Counted from the first letter of the stretch, positions 51,301-63,364 are shown. The stretch is DNA of 64,000 nucleotides from Manduca sexta (GCF_014839805.1 NC_051135.1:12837291-12901290); one strand, 5' to 3'. The notes: generated by a model from the sequence alone, not told the origin. Translations and numbers: made by a program.

Positions 51301-54300
51301 ACCCTCAAAATTGTCATAGAGAACTTTACATATATGCAGGTTTCCTCGCAATGTTTTTATTCACCGTTAAAACAAGCGATAACTCACAAAGAATACACAT
51401 ATAATTTTAGAAAAGTAAGAAATATGTGCCCTTAGATTTTAAAACTAGGAACATTCTTCTCGCCTAGGCTATCGCCGCTCCACCAATCTTTAGTTTTCAG
51501 GCAATAACTATGAAATAGTTAGTTGTTTCAACTAAATGCGTACACTAATCTACAGCTAACAATTGTTCAATCAGAATTAATTTATCAATCATTAGATAAT
51601 AGTTGTTGGCAGGATGAAAATACTATAGCTTGTTCAAGAAAATAAAAATCTACATAAGGAGCAATACTTTTGCTTTATCGTTTAAAAGTTAAGGTTGACA
51701 GTACAAAAAATTTGTTCCATATGTTAGAGATATTTCATATTCCTGGTCATGCCGTAATGGGCACTATTATCTTGTAAAATATTATAATTTATTGACTTGT
51801 TTGCTACGCATAACATCTTCACTCTGCGCCACTCAATAACACAATGTTCTATCTACCCGCGGTTTTGCGTTGTGTATTCGAGACGACAGATGGAAATAAT
51901 TATAAATATATCAATACACTAAAAATGGTATACCAATTAAATATTAAGCTAGTTGTAATGCCATAATTGTCAATCAATTGTGGCAGTATTTTATTCAGAT
52001 ATTATAATTTGATAAATACTTTAATTAGACTACCCTGAAATTAATCGCCGTTGGCTCGTTTACGCCTTTAACTACAACCCTACAACTATACTTATATAGA
52101 AAAAAACATTTATGTGTACAAAATAATCTTTAGAACTATCGAAATTCCTCTTATACATACACGACCTGTGTAATATAGATAGCTAATTATATTATAAACA
52201 AAATCGGTTCGACCCATCAACTCTACATCCCAAGAAGACTTAAGCATGCCCCGGAACGCGGATCTGTAATTGATAAGATATTTACACGACCTCTCAATAT
52301 ATTTGTATAGTTCGGGGTATCAAATATATACATCATTTTATTTCTTCTTCCCTGCCAGCCCGAGCTGGCCTCTTTGTTTACTAAGTATATTTTTCATTTA
52401 TTTTATTTTCAATATAGATTGTCTTTATTTATATAAGTTAATCTAATTAAGTAATAATTAAATGTTCTCATGTACCTTGACTTATCATAAGTGCAACTAT
52501 GTTCGCCTACGTGATGAATAAAGCATTTTTATTTATTTTTTTATTTTAAAAGCCACCATGGTGTTTCCTTAAAGATGAATTTAGATTTCACTAAAGGTAT
52601 ATAGGTACTTGTATTGTCCGATAGCATATTTTTTAGGTGCGTAGGTTTGGAATCGAATACACTTTAAGGCGCGGGCCATACGGAAGAGACGTGGGACGCA
52701 GACAAAGCACGGACGGGGCGCCGTTGTATTTTATTAAAACATAGAAAAGACGAAGCACGGACGTGACGCTCGACGCTGCGAGTGATGACGCTTTTCAGCT
52801 GTCCTATTTAGACATGTCTTCTTCCCAAAATGAAAATGTTTTAGCACTGGTTTATCTCACTAATATACAGAAGATGCTATAATCTGGTGTATTATAATTA
52901 TAGGGAACTGGATGATTTTCAATTAAACTACAAAATTGAACGTCGAATTCACTACCTCACAATCCGCAGCAATAGATCCCATGGGACATGTCAACAGGAA
53001 ACTGGAAACGACTATCACGAGCCGCAATCAAAAGTCTGAATTAAATAACATAGTAACCATAAACTAAAACTGGGCGAGAGCTTCTGAGGGCACTTCCGGT
53101 ATCCAATTAAAGATAGGCAACATTAACCGAAATACGATGCTACAGATAATTTTTAAAAAGTGTAATATTTAATTTTAATTTTATTTAACGTTATTCTATA
53201 ATACTCAAAAGATTTTAAAAATACGATAGTTTATGAAAATTATGAGATACGAGTATGTACTTGTGGTCATGAGATATGAATGGCCTAATTAAGGCTAATT
53301 AAACTAAATATTTTGGATTCAATCATGAATGACTCAACCCGAAATTAGGTACTATATTACAGTAGATATACTACAAGCCTGTATTTTTGTTTTACTGTAA
53401 ACTTAACTATTACTTTTCCGAACGTTGGTGAAATTGATTGTAACATAAATCTCTTTTTACAATCCCATTTTTTTAGGGTAATGACTTATCTGAAGACATG
53501 GTAGAGCCTATAATTTAAAACGGGCCAGCATAACTTTATCAACTGATAATTAACGAGCGATAATTGTGTCTTGCCTGCACATTCTATCTAGTTACTATCA
53601 GCTTACCATCAGGTGCAGCGAAGAATCTTGATCTCTTTCGTCGTATTGTCGATATTACTAGCACTCGAATTCCAAATATATGGACAAGCAATTATAATCT
53701 TAAACCCAACATACATATAATCTATATCTTACATACACACATACAATCTTCTTCAGTAAGTTAAATAGCCCAACACGGCCATCTCCATCATAAGCAAATT
53801 TATTTACTACTGAAATACTGTCTTCAAAACTTTTAATGTCTTTATAACACCTACTTGTTTACGTAAATGGAATTTCGTACGTGACACGTGTGCCTAATGT
53901 CTCGTGCGTTTCTTGCATTGCGCCCTCAGGGATCTTTGGCTAATTTAATAAAATTCTTTATTAATATTGCAGTTGCTTGAAAAAGCGGCGATAGCCTAGT
54001 TGGTTGTGGATCGGTCCGCAGGTTCAAATCCCAAAGGCACAACACTTCTAAAAAATTATGTGTGTATTCTTTGTGAATTATCGCTTGCTTTAACGCTGAA
54101 GGAAAACATCGTGAGGAAACCTGCATACTTGAGAAGTTCTAGAAATATCGAGGGTGTGTGAAGACTACCAATCCGCACTAGGCCAGCGTGGTGGACTAAG
54201 GCCCAATCCCTCTCAGTGGTAGAGGAGGCCCGTGCCCAACAGGGGGACAGTATATGATACAGGGCTGATATTATATATTGCAGTTGCTAACGAAATGTAA

Positions 54301-56350
54301 GGTTAAAATGGTTGAAACCTGATAGGCGTTCATATGATGCTGGGGTTATACTAATAAATAATGGAATTAAATATTGCGCTAACAACAGCTCTGGAACTAG
54401 GGGGCAAGCCGGAGCCCATGTCCCAGGCGGCAAATTCAAACTTGGTAGACGAGTACCCAATTCATCATTAACGCAACTTCGACTACTAAGACGTCCTGTA
54501 CATTAAACACATACGTTATCACGCGGAGTGCGAAAATGATGATGATGACAATGGTAATAGATAATAATATAGGTGATGATAATATAGGTAGGCGGAGGCG
54601 GCATTTCCCTGATATGCAATGACTCGAAAAATCAAAATCCAGAGCTGGCTAACAGGATTGATTATTCAAAAAGTATAAACAAATATGACAATACCCTCAC
54701 AAATCAGACGACAAAATTGTTTAATTTTGATGTATGTGATTGATCGGAAAAAGAATACGTCAGTCCCTCAGTCACGTGTTAATCTCTTAATCAATAAAAC
54801 AATACGGAGTCACGTTGTTTTTACTATATTCTAAGCAGACTTTTTACTGTCAAACTGTTATCAACATTGTTTTAATTGAAATAATATTCAAAATCCATTA
54901 ACACAAGAATAATTAAAACAATTGCATTACATTGTTGGGCTAATTGATTTTAAATATTATTTCCATGAAGATAATATTAATAATAGCTTGAGAGAAAAAA
55001 TCTCTGCACTGTGCTCCGCCTAATATGCGCCGGCCCTAAAAGCAGTAGACATGACATTAGAGCGTGCAATCAGAAACTCAATTTAAACAAATCCGATTAA
55101 AACAAGTATTTGTTATTCAAGCATAGTATGTCACGGTGGAATGTGGGTGCACCAGTTGTGCCTCTGCCTACCCTTTACGGATAAAGGCGTGATTGTGTAT
55201 ATGCGTTGTGCAATCGGTCTATTTACGACGATTTCTAGTTTTACGATTGCAAGCTCTAATGCCATATCTACTACTACCCCTTTAATAATAATATCATTGA
55301 CTAACAGGAAACGAAACACGAATTTAATCATGACAATCGAAAATCGCCATAACTTGACGGCGTCATTTGTTTGGCATATGACATTTAATATTCGTAGTGA
55401 CATTCTAAATTTGATTTTGATTTATCGTAGTATACCTACTACTCTTTAACCGCAAGTTTCAATAAATGATCCCAATCGCTTTTTTTGATCTATCTAAGAA
55501 ATGGACCAATCAGAACAAAGTTTTTTGACATGCTTACAAATGAGTTGGTTTGATTGGTTCATTCTCGGAATCGGATTAAAGATTGAGATTGGGATCGTTT
55601 ATTTAAGACGACTGTTTATGGTCGTTGGTATCTGTAGTTGAAAATAAATTTGTTACAACCCAACATAATAATTCCGACAAGAAAAATACTGAATAGTCAA
55701 TGCAAGTTCACCTGCTACAGTATTTCAGTTGTTTTTGAATTAAAGGATGTTTATTGTACACAGCTTTTGAAATTATTCACAACTGACAAAAGGCTTTCAT
55801 CCGCAATATAGCAAATGGAAAAACAAACAATACATCGGATAATTTATAGAATATCTGGTTATTACTTGAATGTTATTGCAACAGATACAGATTAAAATAT
55901 GGCAACGCATAATATATGAAACCGCATTCCACTGCTAATTTTGTTTGTTGTCATATAAATGATTATTTGTACGGTAAAAATATCAATGCATATCGGGTTT
56001 TTCATTGTTTCAATTCAGTTTAAATATTTAATAACTACTCGTCCAGGCCTCCTTTATGAAATTTCCCTTAGGCAATGAATTTCCAAAAATCTTTTGGGAT
56101 TTAGCTACCCTAAATACTTAATGACTTCCCAAAAAATCTTTAACGTGAGCTACAGCTGTCTGCTAACGAAAATAACCTATTCCAAAAAAAATGTTTTTAT
56201 TTTTTTAATACTTACGTCCAAAGGCGCAGTGTCACCCGATCTCTTGCCGTGGCCGCCGAAGCAAGAATGACCGAAAGCAGAGCATCCGCCTGTCAAAACA
56301 ATAACTAATGTCATAATCAAATTAAAAAATAGAATTAATTTGTTTTTCAT
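48261..56350 (-). CDS. CCHa2: CCHamide-2 neuropeptide precursor, four coding exons
   Basis: On the minus strand the coding sequence joins 56350-56216, 50059-49930, 49276-49203 and 48323-48261: 402 nt, 133 residues plus stop, all introns GT-AG and in frame. Residues 1-21 are a signal peptide (MKNK start, then a hydrophobic core of Leu, Ile, Phe and Val ending LTG). Residues 22-34, GCSAFGHSCFGGH, are followed by Gly35 (amide donor) and Lys36-Arg37. The C-x6-C ring and the G-G-H end mark type 2. If cleavage falls one residue earlier the hormone gains a Gly. The spacer (38-133) has an acidic, proline-rich part (EETPPHPEYSHPGY), a basic amphipathic part (VMKFKLRNIFKHWMDNYRR) and ends DDGYYIETM. 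In flies CCHamide-2 links gut and fat body to insulin release and feeding (family knowledge). Introns are 6,156, 653 and 879 nt. Confidence 0.95.
48405..48665 (-). mobile_element. SINE family F relic downstream of CCHa2
   Basis: The reverse middle part (ccgccccatgatgtgatagg, acaaattccgggctgatagt) is followed by a forward tail (gcctacccctgaaaaggata). Contradictory orientations suggest two insertions. It lies in CCHa2 intron 3. Confidence 0.45.
49203..49276 (-). CDS. CCHa2: CCHa2 exon 3
   Basis: The acceptor ttggccag lies above 49276 and the donor gtgaga below 49203 on the minus strand. The exon completes a Gly codon and then encodes AFERDDTAAREVMKFK and LRNIFKHW, a lysine/arginine-rich, likely helical segment. 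74 nt, ends phase 0. Confidence 0.92.
49930..50059 (-). CDS. CCHa2: CCHa2 exon 2: acidic proline-rich spacer
   Basis: The acceptor aatgcag lies just above 50059 and the donor gtgagg just below 49930 on the minus strand. 130 nt encode LSNQELVARHQMGQEE, then a proline- and histidine-rich stretch, then QPGDDIIPIRDG plus one base. GC-rich against the intron background. No dibasic site. Confidence 0.92.
51184..51480 (-). mobile_element. tRNA-derived SINE, reverse, near full length
   Basis: It begins with the tail complement aatattagccaggtattaca, then ctgtcccattgctgg and agaactttacatatatgcag, and ends with the head complement cctaggctatcgccgc. It lies in CCHa2 intron 1, in the sense orientation relative to that gene. 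Confidence 0.75.
53978..54274 (+). mobile_element. tRNA-derived SINE in CCHa2 intron 1, 14-bp target duplication
   Basis: Head gcggcgatagcctagttgg with box B-like aggttcaaatccc, then the usual body and tail (cagggggacagtatatgat). The 14-bp direct repeat ATATTGCAGTTGCT at 53964-53977 and 54275-54288 is perfect, suggesting a fairly recent insertion. It is antisense to the host intron. Confidence 0.85.
55127..55205 (+). mobile_element. SINE family F, tail fragment
   Basis: It holds gtgggtgcaccagttgtgcc, tctgcctaccctttacggat and aaaggcgtgattgtgtatat. In CCHa2 intron 1. Confidence 0.5.
55462..55602. mobile_element. Small MITE in CCHa2 intron 1
   Basis: Ends ATAAATGATCCCAATC and GATTGGGATCGTTTAT are inverted. 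The middle holds ggaccaatcagaacaaag and ttttttgacatgcttacaa. A degraded relative occurs at about 17895-18050. Noncoding. Confidence 0.72.
56216..56350 (-). CDS. CCHa2: CCHa2 exon 1: signal peptide and entire hormone
   Basis: A single 135-nt exon runs from ATG (56350-56348) through the signal peptide, the hormone GCSAFGHSCFGGH, GKR, and SGDTAPLD to a gtaagt donor (minus strand, 56215-56210). An apparent acceptor 'gacag' just before the hormone codons is part of the coding sequence (Thr-Gly), because the upstream frame is an open and textbook signal peptide. This contrasts with CCHa1, where two introns interrupt the same region. Confidence 0.93.
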
Positions 56351-56354
56351 TAAT

Positions 56355-56384
56355 TCAAAAATAGAATGATATGTTTTTTTGCAT
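56355..56384 (-). promoter_or_regulatory. Upstream ORF in the putative CCHa2 leader
   Basis: On the minus strand an ATG followed by eight codons and TGA ends four bases before the CCHa2 start codon, in a different frame. If transcription starts further up without splicing, ribosomes would meet this 9-codon frame first. The leader has not been mapped, so its presence in the mRNA is an inference. Confidence 0.3.
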
Positions 56385-57644
56385 TTCGGCCAGTATCAGC
56401 AACTTCAGACCGAACAATTCTTTACCTACGAGCATCATATTAGGTAGTAGAAACAAATTTTTGCTCGCAGCTCCAAACCTCATTTCTGAGAAGTCCCACA
56501 TAATATTTTCCGAAACAAAAGAAGCGTACGTATTGATATATAATAACCTGTGAACTGTTTCAGTGAACCAAATTTCATCCACACAGATACTTATACTTCT
56601 AGAAATTAATACAAGGTAAATCTATAGTAGTAGAATTAAAATGTTTGATAAACCATTGCCACAAATACACAAAGCAAGTCGCTAATGGAAACAATAGATT
56701 TCAGTGTTGTGCACAATTGTGTCTAATGCTCATACAACCGCCGAATTTCACAAACGGTAGTTCTCAACAGAGCCTTGTTTTCAAAACGCATCCACTTGTA
56801 TTGACTTTGGTCTACATTCGATAATTCGGCTTATTGGGTGTTTTCAATTGTATAATAGTATCAGCGTATGTATATAGGTTACCCCTTAGTGCATACACTT
56901 TTTCAAATATTTTTTTTGTAACATATTTTTGTATAAAGAAGTCATGTGTTTAATTAGTTATATTTCATTTTTTTAATGTAGAGGTATTGGTTTAGGCTAT
57001 GTATTATCTATGCTAAAACTCCCTAAGAATGTAAACATAATAATAATTATAATTTAACTTTGTCTCGTTACTCTATTTAGGAAAATGTTTCATCTACAAA
57101 GTTTATGGGTTATATTCTCAGATCGAACAACGAATAACTATTTTCATAATTTTTAACTGTCATTAAAAATGAAGGGATTCTATGTCTGACTGTATGTATT
57201 TTTATATATTTCTCCATAAACTGTGTACCGTTTTTTAACTTTTTTTTGCATTGGACATTCATTAATAAATTTGTAAGCCGATAACTTATTTAAATTGCTA
57301 CCTAAGCTCAATAAGTACTATCAAATATACAATAAGATTTGTTAAAAATATAAAACGACCTTCAAAAATCTTTAGAAACTATACTATATACTAGTAAAAA
57401 ATAGTAACTCGTATATTATGTAAAAATATTTTTCCTTTTTTTAGGGTTTTCGAAGACGGTTTATTTGTCGTTAAAAAAACACATTTCAGTTGCGATAAGA
57501 ATATGTATTTGATATTGCAATATGCTCACCCTTCGTCATATAAGACATAATATTATAAGCTCGGTTAAATTGTGCACGAGTCGCGCTTCTAGGCAGAAGG
57601 TAGGAAAGGTACATTTCTAGAAAAAAAAGGGGGCCTCGTCCTCC

Positions 57645-57800
57645 TCGAAAGTCAACACATTTATGCCGGCCTGTTGAAACCGTATATACACAGGCTGATA
57701 CCGGAACGCGGCACTTACGTGGGCCACTATGGCGGATTTTAACACATTATCTACGGTGGTCGCTTTCCTGGCAGATATAAAATATGTCCTACCATCAGCA
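57645..57800 (+). repeat. Family A repeat, 5'-truncated
   Basis: It starts near gaaagtcaacacatttatgc and continues through ggctgataccggaacgcggc to tatgtcctaccatcagca. Confidence 0.65.
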
Positions 57801-58704
57801 AATATAACACATAGGAACACATTTTCTATACAGTCAAACCGTTACTTCAATTCTGGCCCGTCTGCGTATTGGAAAATTTCTGCACAATAACGTCCAATTT
57901 AACTTTGTAAACTAATGACTTTGTAATAATGAACCAAAATTTGCAATTTCGAAAACAATAACATACTCTCACACGTTTCCTTTTAAAATCGTCCATGTAG
58001 TGAATAATGTATTATCTGAAACCCTCGGGAATACGGCGAAATCCAAATTATAATTTGTTGACAAATTGAGTTTAAATTTTCTGAAGTTTACGCGAACAAC
58101 ATGCATGGTTATTTTCGTTTATGGGTACTCGGGAATGGACGGCGTGCTTGCTTCTTGTCCTGGATAGAAATGCTTTGTCTATTTCTAGCGTTGAGCGACA
58201 TTTAAGCACTATTGTCTTTTGCACTCCTTAATTTATTAGTCCGTTATCAGATCTAGTAGTGCTTATTTAATTTTCATGTAATTTATTAGTATTAGCAATT
58301 ATGCGATGACATTCATATTAAATTTAGTTTATATAAAATTGATAAACGTTATTGTCCTAAACTCAATCACTTTTTATTCTTTTCTTTCTTAGCTCAAAAA
58401 ATTTGAAGTCGGAAGCGACAAAACATTAATTTTACTGAATAAAACAATATTGTAAAAACACTGAAACCAGGTGAGAAATAAATTAAAAATGTAATGTCAT
58501 ATGCAGCTTTATTGCGTAAGCTAATAAAGTTTAATATTGCACAAGCCCATCACCCACAGCTTCAGTTGATAACATAAAGCCTTCGGGAACTTTTCGTGTT
58601 CTCTGAATCACAGTACAAGTCACATGGGATAAAAATTAAAGGGTAAAAAAGGATCTGAATTCAAATTCGCATTTTAAACAATATTTTTGGGAATTTATCT
58701 ATGC

Positions 58705-58935
58705 ATATTATAAAACAAAGTCAAAAGCTGTCTGTATCATTTAAACAATTTTCTCAAAATCTACTGAACGGATTTCGGTACAGTTTTTACTAAAAGATAG
58801 TGGAATTCTTGGGGAAGGTTTATGTTAATAGTACACTACGGTTTTATGTAAATTGACTGAAATACAACGATTACTATTGAATAAGGCGCATGGTTGTAAA
58901 AAATCTCATGGTCGGGATTTACAGCTAGTAAGAAT
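58705..58935 (+). repeat. Interspersed repeat
   Basis: It includes aaaacaaagtcaaaagctgt, caaaatctactgaacggatt and an end ggtcgggatttacagctagt. Similar in plan to 12095 and 33410. Confidence 0.4.
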
Positions 58936-60274
58936 TTATTTGAATTAATTATTAAGTTAAAATTATTTTCACTGTTTTCATTAATGAATATAGAATTGTA
59001 ATTATCCGTATTGACACTCCATAATTAATGATTATCTGCGTCGACTAGGAAGGGGTTATTATTTCTGACAAGTCAACACTATCTGAACCCTACTTCACTT
59101 ACCATAAGGGCCACTTTGCCATTAAACATCGACTATTATAATAGCTATACTTTACCTGCCACATGATTTAATTTAGTTTTAATGCCAATAATGTTGATAA
59201 ATAAAATCCTTGCCATGAATTGTGAATTGAAAATTGATTCTTATTCTTTAAGTATTATGAGTCATGAATAAATTTACGCATGAAATTGTCTATGACGCAG
59301 CATAGTTTCAGAGAATTGTCATTCAAAAGAATAGTATTGTTGGTACACAAACGAATTCTTCGAAGGTTCGTGCTTATTCAATTGGTTATAAAGGTTATTA
59401 GATTCGCGCTTTATTCAACTTTGTTAAAAAAACTGTTTTGACCTATATTTTTGTATTGTTCTAATATCGATTTGTCTTTAAAATTTCCATAGCAACAATA
59501 TTAATTATTAATAGACTTGTGGCGGAAAAGTTTTCCACGTGGATGAAGATGCTAGCGACATCTAGTTAATTAAAAGCTATGTAGGTATAGTTTCTGTAAT
59601 GCTTTGTAAGGTGTAATATTCTGTAAGACTTTTCAATATAATATTAAAATTTATAGGATCAGTAAATCTACTGAAACTTTCTCTACTTCTCTGCCAAAGG
59701 GCCTCTGCTGAATATTCAGTTATCAAGAAAAATACTTACTGAAAATTACGGTTTAGAATCCTAATAATTCCAAGCATTTTAAAAAGTCTAAAAATTTTCC
59801 AATTAATTACTGAAAACGTATAATCAAACTAGTTCTTTAGATCTTAGCTATTAAAAAGCTTAAACAGCTCCCAATAGTCTTAAATTGTGTTTAAAACCTC
59901 AATTGCATACATATTAAACAGCGAATTAGTATTCCAGAGCTTAGTTTTACATTTGAGCAAATGAATATCGGTTGACGAAACGGCTAAATGACTCCCAAAG
60001 AGATCGTCCATGTAATGAATTCTCTTTTCAGTAACTAAATGTTAGTACAGTGAAGTTAGAAGTGCTTTTCGAAATCATCCTTATATTTTTAATGCAAATA
60101 TTTATGAAGATTTTTCGATGTTAGATAATGACTGGTTCAGTGGTGTAGTTATTAATGATAAGTATGTTGTAACAAGTAAATAGATTTCAAATGAAAATTC
60201 AATTACTCTATGTACCAGTGTATTAACTACATTTTAAAATATTAGAGCGTCTGCGCCACGACTTAGTCACTTTT

Positions 60275-60385
60275 AATAACGTGAACGTCCGCCCCGTGAC
60301 CACGAAGGCTGCAGTCTTCGAAACGTCAAGATAAAATTAATATAGTAAAATCTGAAAAATAGTTTTATTTGAACTTTTAATCGTG
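60275..60385 (-). repeat. Family C fragment, reverse
   Basis: It holds gaccacgaaggctgcagtct, tcgaaacgtcaagataaaat and the terminal part aaaatctgaaaaatagtttt. Confidence 0.6.
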
Positions 60386-60947
60386 TCAACTTTGCATATC
60401 TTTACTGCACTTTTGTACCTTAAAATAAAATGTTCGGCGTGCTAACCAAAGGCTGGTCTTTTCTAAACAGTGCTTCGGGACGTTTCAAATGGCAATTTGT
60501 TTTGTTTGCACTCGTGGCTTCCAGGCCACTAAACTGGAGTCTAACGGGGAAGCGGAGATTTGTATAATTCACTGAGAAAATCAAACGGAGGAGCGTAGAC
60601 TCATGTAATCCACTGATAAATATATGTATTTATATATATCAAAAACTACACTCTACCGTTTACTTAATGGATTATTGGATTTATTAAAATTGTATTAAAC
60701 TAAATACCGTTATATTTCAACAAACTACATAATAAAAAGTAATGCAATAATTACTAACAGCTTTGATGTGAAAATACGCTTCTAAAATAAAAATATCGAT
60801 CTGTGATATTCGTGTTTACTTCTAACAAACATCTATATTCCTTCACAAACTTTCATTTATAGCAACAGTAACATTGTAAATTTGCTAAGCCGCAAAGAGT
60901 AATTCATAATATAACAATATTATGAGCTCTGAATTACAATACTGACT

Positions 60948-61125
60948 CACGGACCTCCTCTGCGCCTGAGTGATTAGGCCTTAGTCCACCACACAAGCCT
61001 AATGCGGATTGGCAGACTTCACATACCTTCAAAATTCCTATAGAGAACTTCTCAGGTAAGCAGGTTTGCTCACAATGTTTTCCTTCGCCGTTAAAGCAAG
61101 CGATAATTCACAAAGAATACGTATC
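60948..61125 (-). mobile_element. tRNA-derived SINE, reverse, both ends truncated
   Basis: The body part ttaggccttagtccaccaca, gcggattggcagacttcaca, cttctcaggtaagcaggttt and ataattcacaaagaatacg matches the SINE body in reverse. The tail and head are lost. Confidence 0.7.
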
Positions 61126-61892
61126 GTTAGTATTCTCCATATTACAATATAAATACAACACTTATTCAATTTTATTACCGTTACTCGCGTGCCTAATGGC
61201 CGCACACTTGCATGGTATTTCTGTACTTTTTGTATGATTGCTTGGTCTCGTTATACATGGATGTTTCTCAAAGCACTTTTGCAAATATTGATGCGCTTTG
61301 GATTCTGTTTGCCGAGTAATAAGATAAATTGGTTAATGTCTTTTTCTTCCTAGAATTGTGGTATTTAATTTCTTTATTTATAAGCTTACCAACTACATTG
61401 TAACAATAAAAACAATTTATACATTACAAGGCACAATGTCTTTTACACGTAAACGAAAAAGATTTTATTAAGTTATAGGAAAAAAAACTAATCTTATATC
61501 ATTAAAAACAAAGGTCATAAAATCAAGCTGAAATTTCACATGTCTTTTAAATAATGTCAAATATGTTTCCTATTAATTATAATCGACTCCAACGTGTCGC
61601 TGCTAAACATTTTCATGTTTCCGAAATCATTTTCCTTACTTTATACTACCAGGCTGTCTGTAAACCTTCCCATGACCAGAGCAAGGTATTAAAGACCTAT
61701 AAAAGTATTGCCCGAATATGGATCTGAACCCAGCCATATACTAATAATTATATGGCTTGATTCTGATCGACAAGAAATTACCTCTCATAATCATTAATAT
61801 CTATTTAAAAAAAAACAGTTTCCACATGTATGTAAAAGCATCACTTGACAACGAGATATGAGTTTAATATGATATTTAGTAAGATTTTTACA

Positions 61893-61997
61893 TGCTGATC
61901 GGAACGCGACACACTTACGTGAGCCACTAGGGCGGGTTTTAACACCTAGAGTACGGTGGTCGCTTTCAAGACAGATATAAAATATATCCTACCAGCA
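61893..61997 (+). repeat. Family A repeat, 3' part only
   Basis: It holds gctgatcggaacgcgacaca, acacctagagtacggtggtc and aatatatcctaccagcaa. Confidence 0.65.
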
Positions 61998-62550
61998 ACG
62001 TTTGCTGACTATTCATTAATAAATTAGTTAATTAGTATGACGTAATAATCCCATTCATAATCTAGACAGGATTAGTGTTAGCTAACAGTGTTGTGTTGAT
62101 AACTGACCGCAGGCGGATGCGGCGCTTGCCTAACGAACTACTCTTCTATCGAACTGTCTTACGCAACTATAGCATCTGGTGTTACATGTTAAATCATGGA
62201 ATTATGTAATGGTCTTCATACTAGCGTGAGCGATTTGAGCCTTTGGGTGGATGCAATAAGAATCATGTGAAATAAGTATTCAGTGGATCTGTAGAAGTGG
62301 CATTAAGGAAAAGGTTGAGAATCTATGTTAATATTGTATCCGAAATATCTTTGCGTGTTGTGCTTTTACGGCAAAACTAGTGCATTGATTGTGATGGTAT
62401 GGAATGCATTGGCTCCTTCTTCAATATTTATCTCAAACTGATTTCCGCCTTTTTTGTCGTGTTAAGACTTTGAAATTGATCCAAAGTTTTTGGAAGTTTT
62501 AAAACAATTATTTCTTCTTATTAATGTAATAGTTAACAATATTTTGTATT

Positions 62551-62742
62551 TTAAACAAGCTTTATACTTACAAGTACAGGAATGTCTTGAATTTTCGTAC
62601 TGTGTACAAATAAATAATTAACTTTCGTATCTCCTTTGACTTCAATCAGAATACTTGACTCAGCAATTATTATACCCCAAGGAAATCTATAAAACGTGGA
62701 TGTGGCACTAACCCCAGGTGACATAAGGTTACTAGCTTGCAA
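62551..62742 (-). other. Unassigned open frame ending in a donor-like site
   Basis: The minus-strand frame reads through GVSATSTFYRFPWGII and KIQDIPVLV, then meets a perfect gtaagt donor (62574-62569). Composition is protein-like, but I do not recognise a family and could not find a matching acceptor exon. It lies upstream of CCHa2 on the same strand, but CCHa2 already has its own start and signal peptide. Confidence 0.15.
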
Positions 62743-63364
62743 CGCTTCATAATTATTGCATCAACTAATGTCAGAGACTTTATAGAATGCGTTGTCTATT
62801 TCTATCGCAAATCTATATTGTGCCGGTTTTTTATTTAAAAAAACATTTGCCTCCTTTTTAATTTTAATATGTCATAATTTATTACACCCATATTGTCCAC
62901 ATTGTTTTATCTCTGCATCACCCAAAAGGTTGACTGGTAAATAATGCCTTCGGCAATGAGTCTACTTTTATACATTGATGTATAAAAAGTATAAAATAAA
63001 TAAATTGGAAAACAATTGTCCTCAAAGACAAACAGTTTTATATAAAAAATGATGCAATATTTATTTATTTTACTAATAAATTCGAAGGTACTTGAAGATG
63101 TTGCTAACACAGAAACCACCATCCACCATATCCATCTTCTGAATAACTAATAACTATGCTTTATTCTAGAAAGATATTCCGCGGAAGCGACGCCACGTAA
63201 CACCTCGTTCACAATAAATAAAACGATAAATACGTGTGTAATCTTCATCATTATACTAGAGTTTTATGAACAATGCTTTGCCATTCATCCAAAGTTTGCA
63301 ACTACTCGAATCAACAAAGACTCAACTGTTCCTTTGTGACAACTTTACACACTGGCATTATCTC

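Noticed and set aside
56355..56582. Alternative first exon for CCHa2 with a MMLV-G junction to the hormone
   Set aside because: A gtaaag donor in the right phase exists at about 56420, but the directly continuous signal peptide at 56350 is far better, and the alternative lacks a usable cleavage site.
59080..59160. Short minus-strand start exon (MFNGKVALM) with donor gtaagt
   Set aside because: The donor-like sequence is the reverse of the family A start; not a gene.
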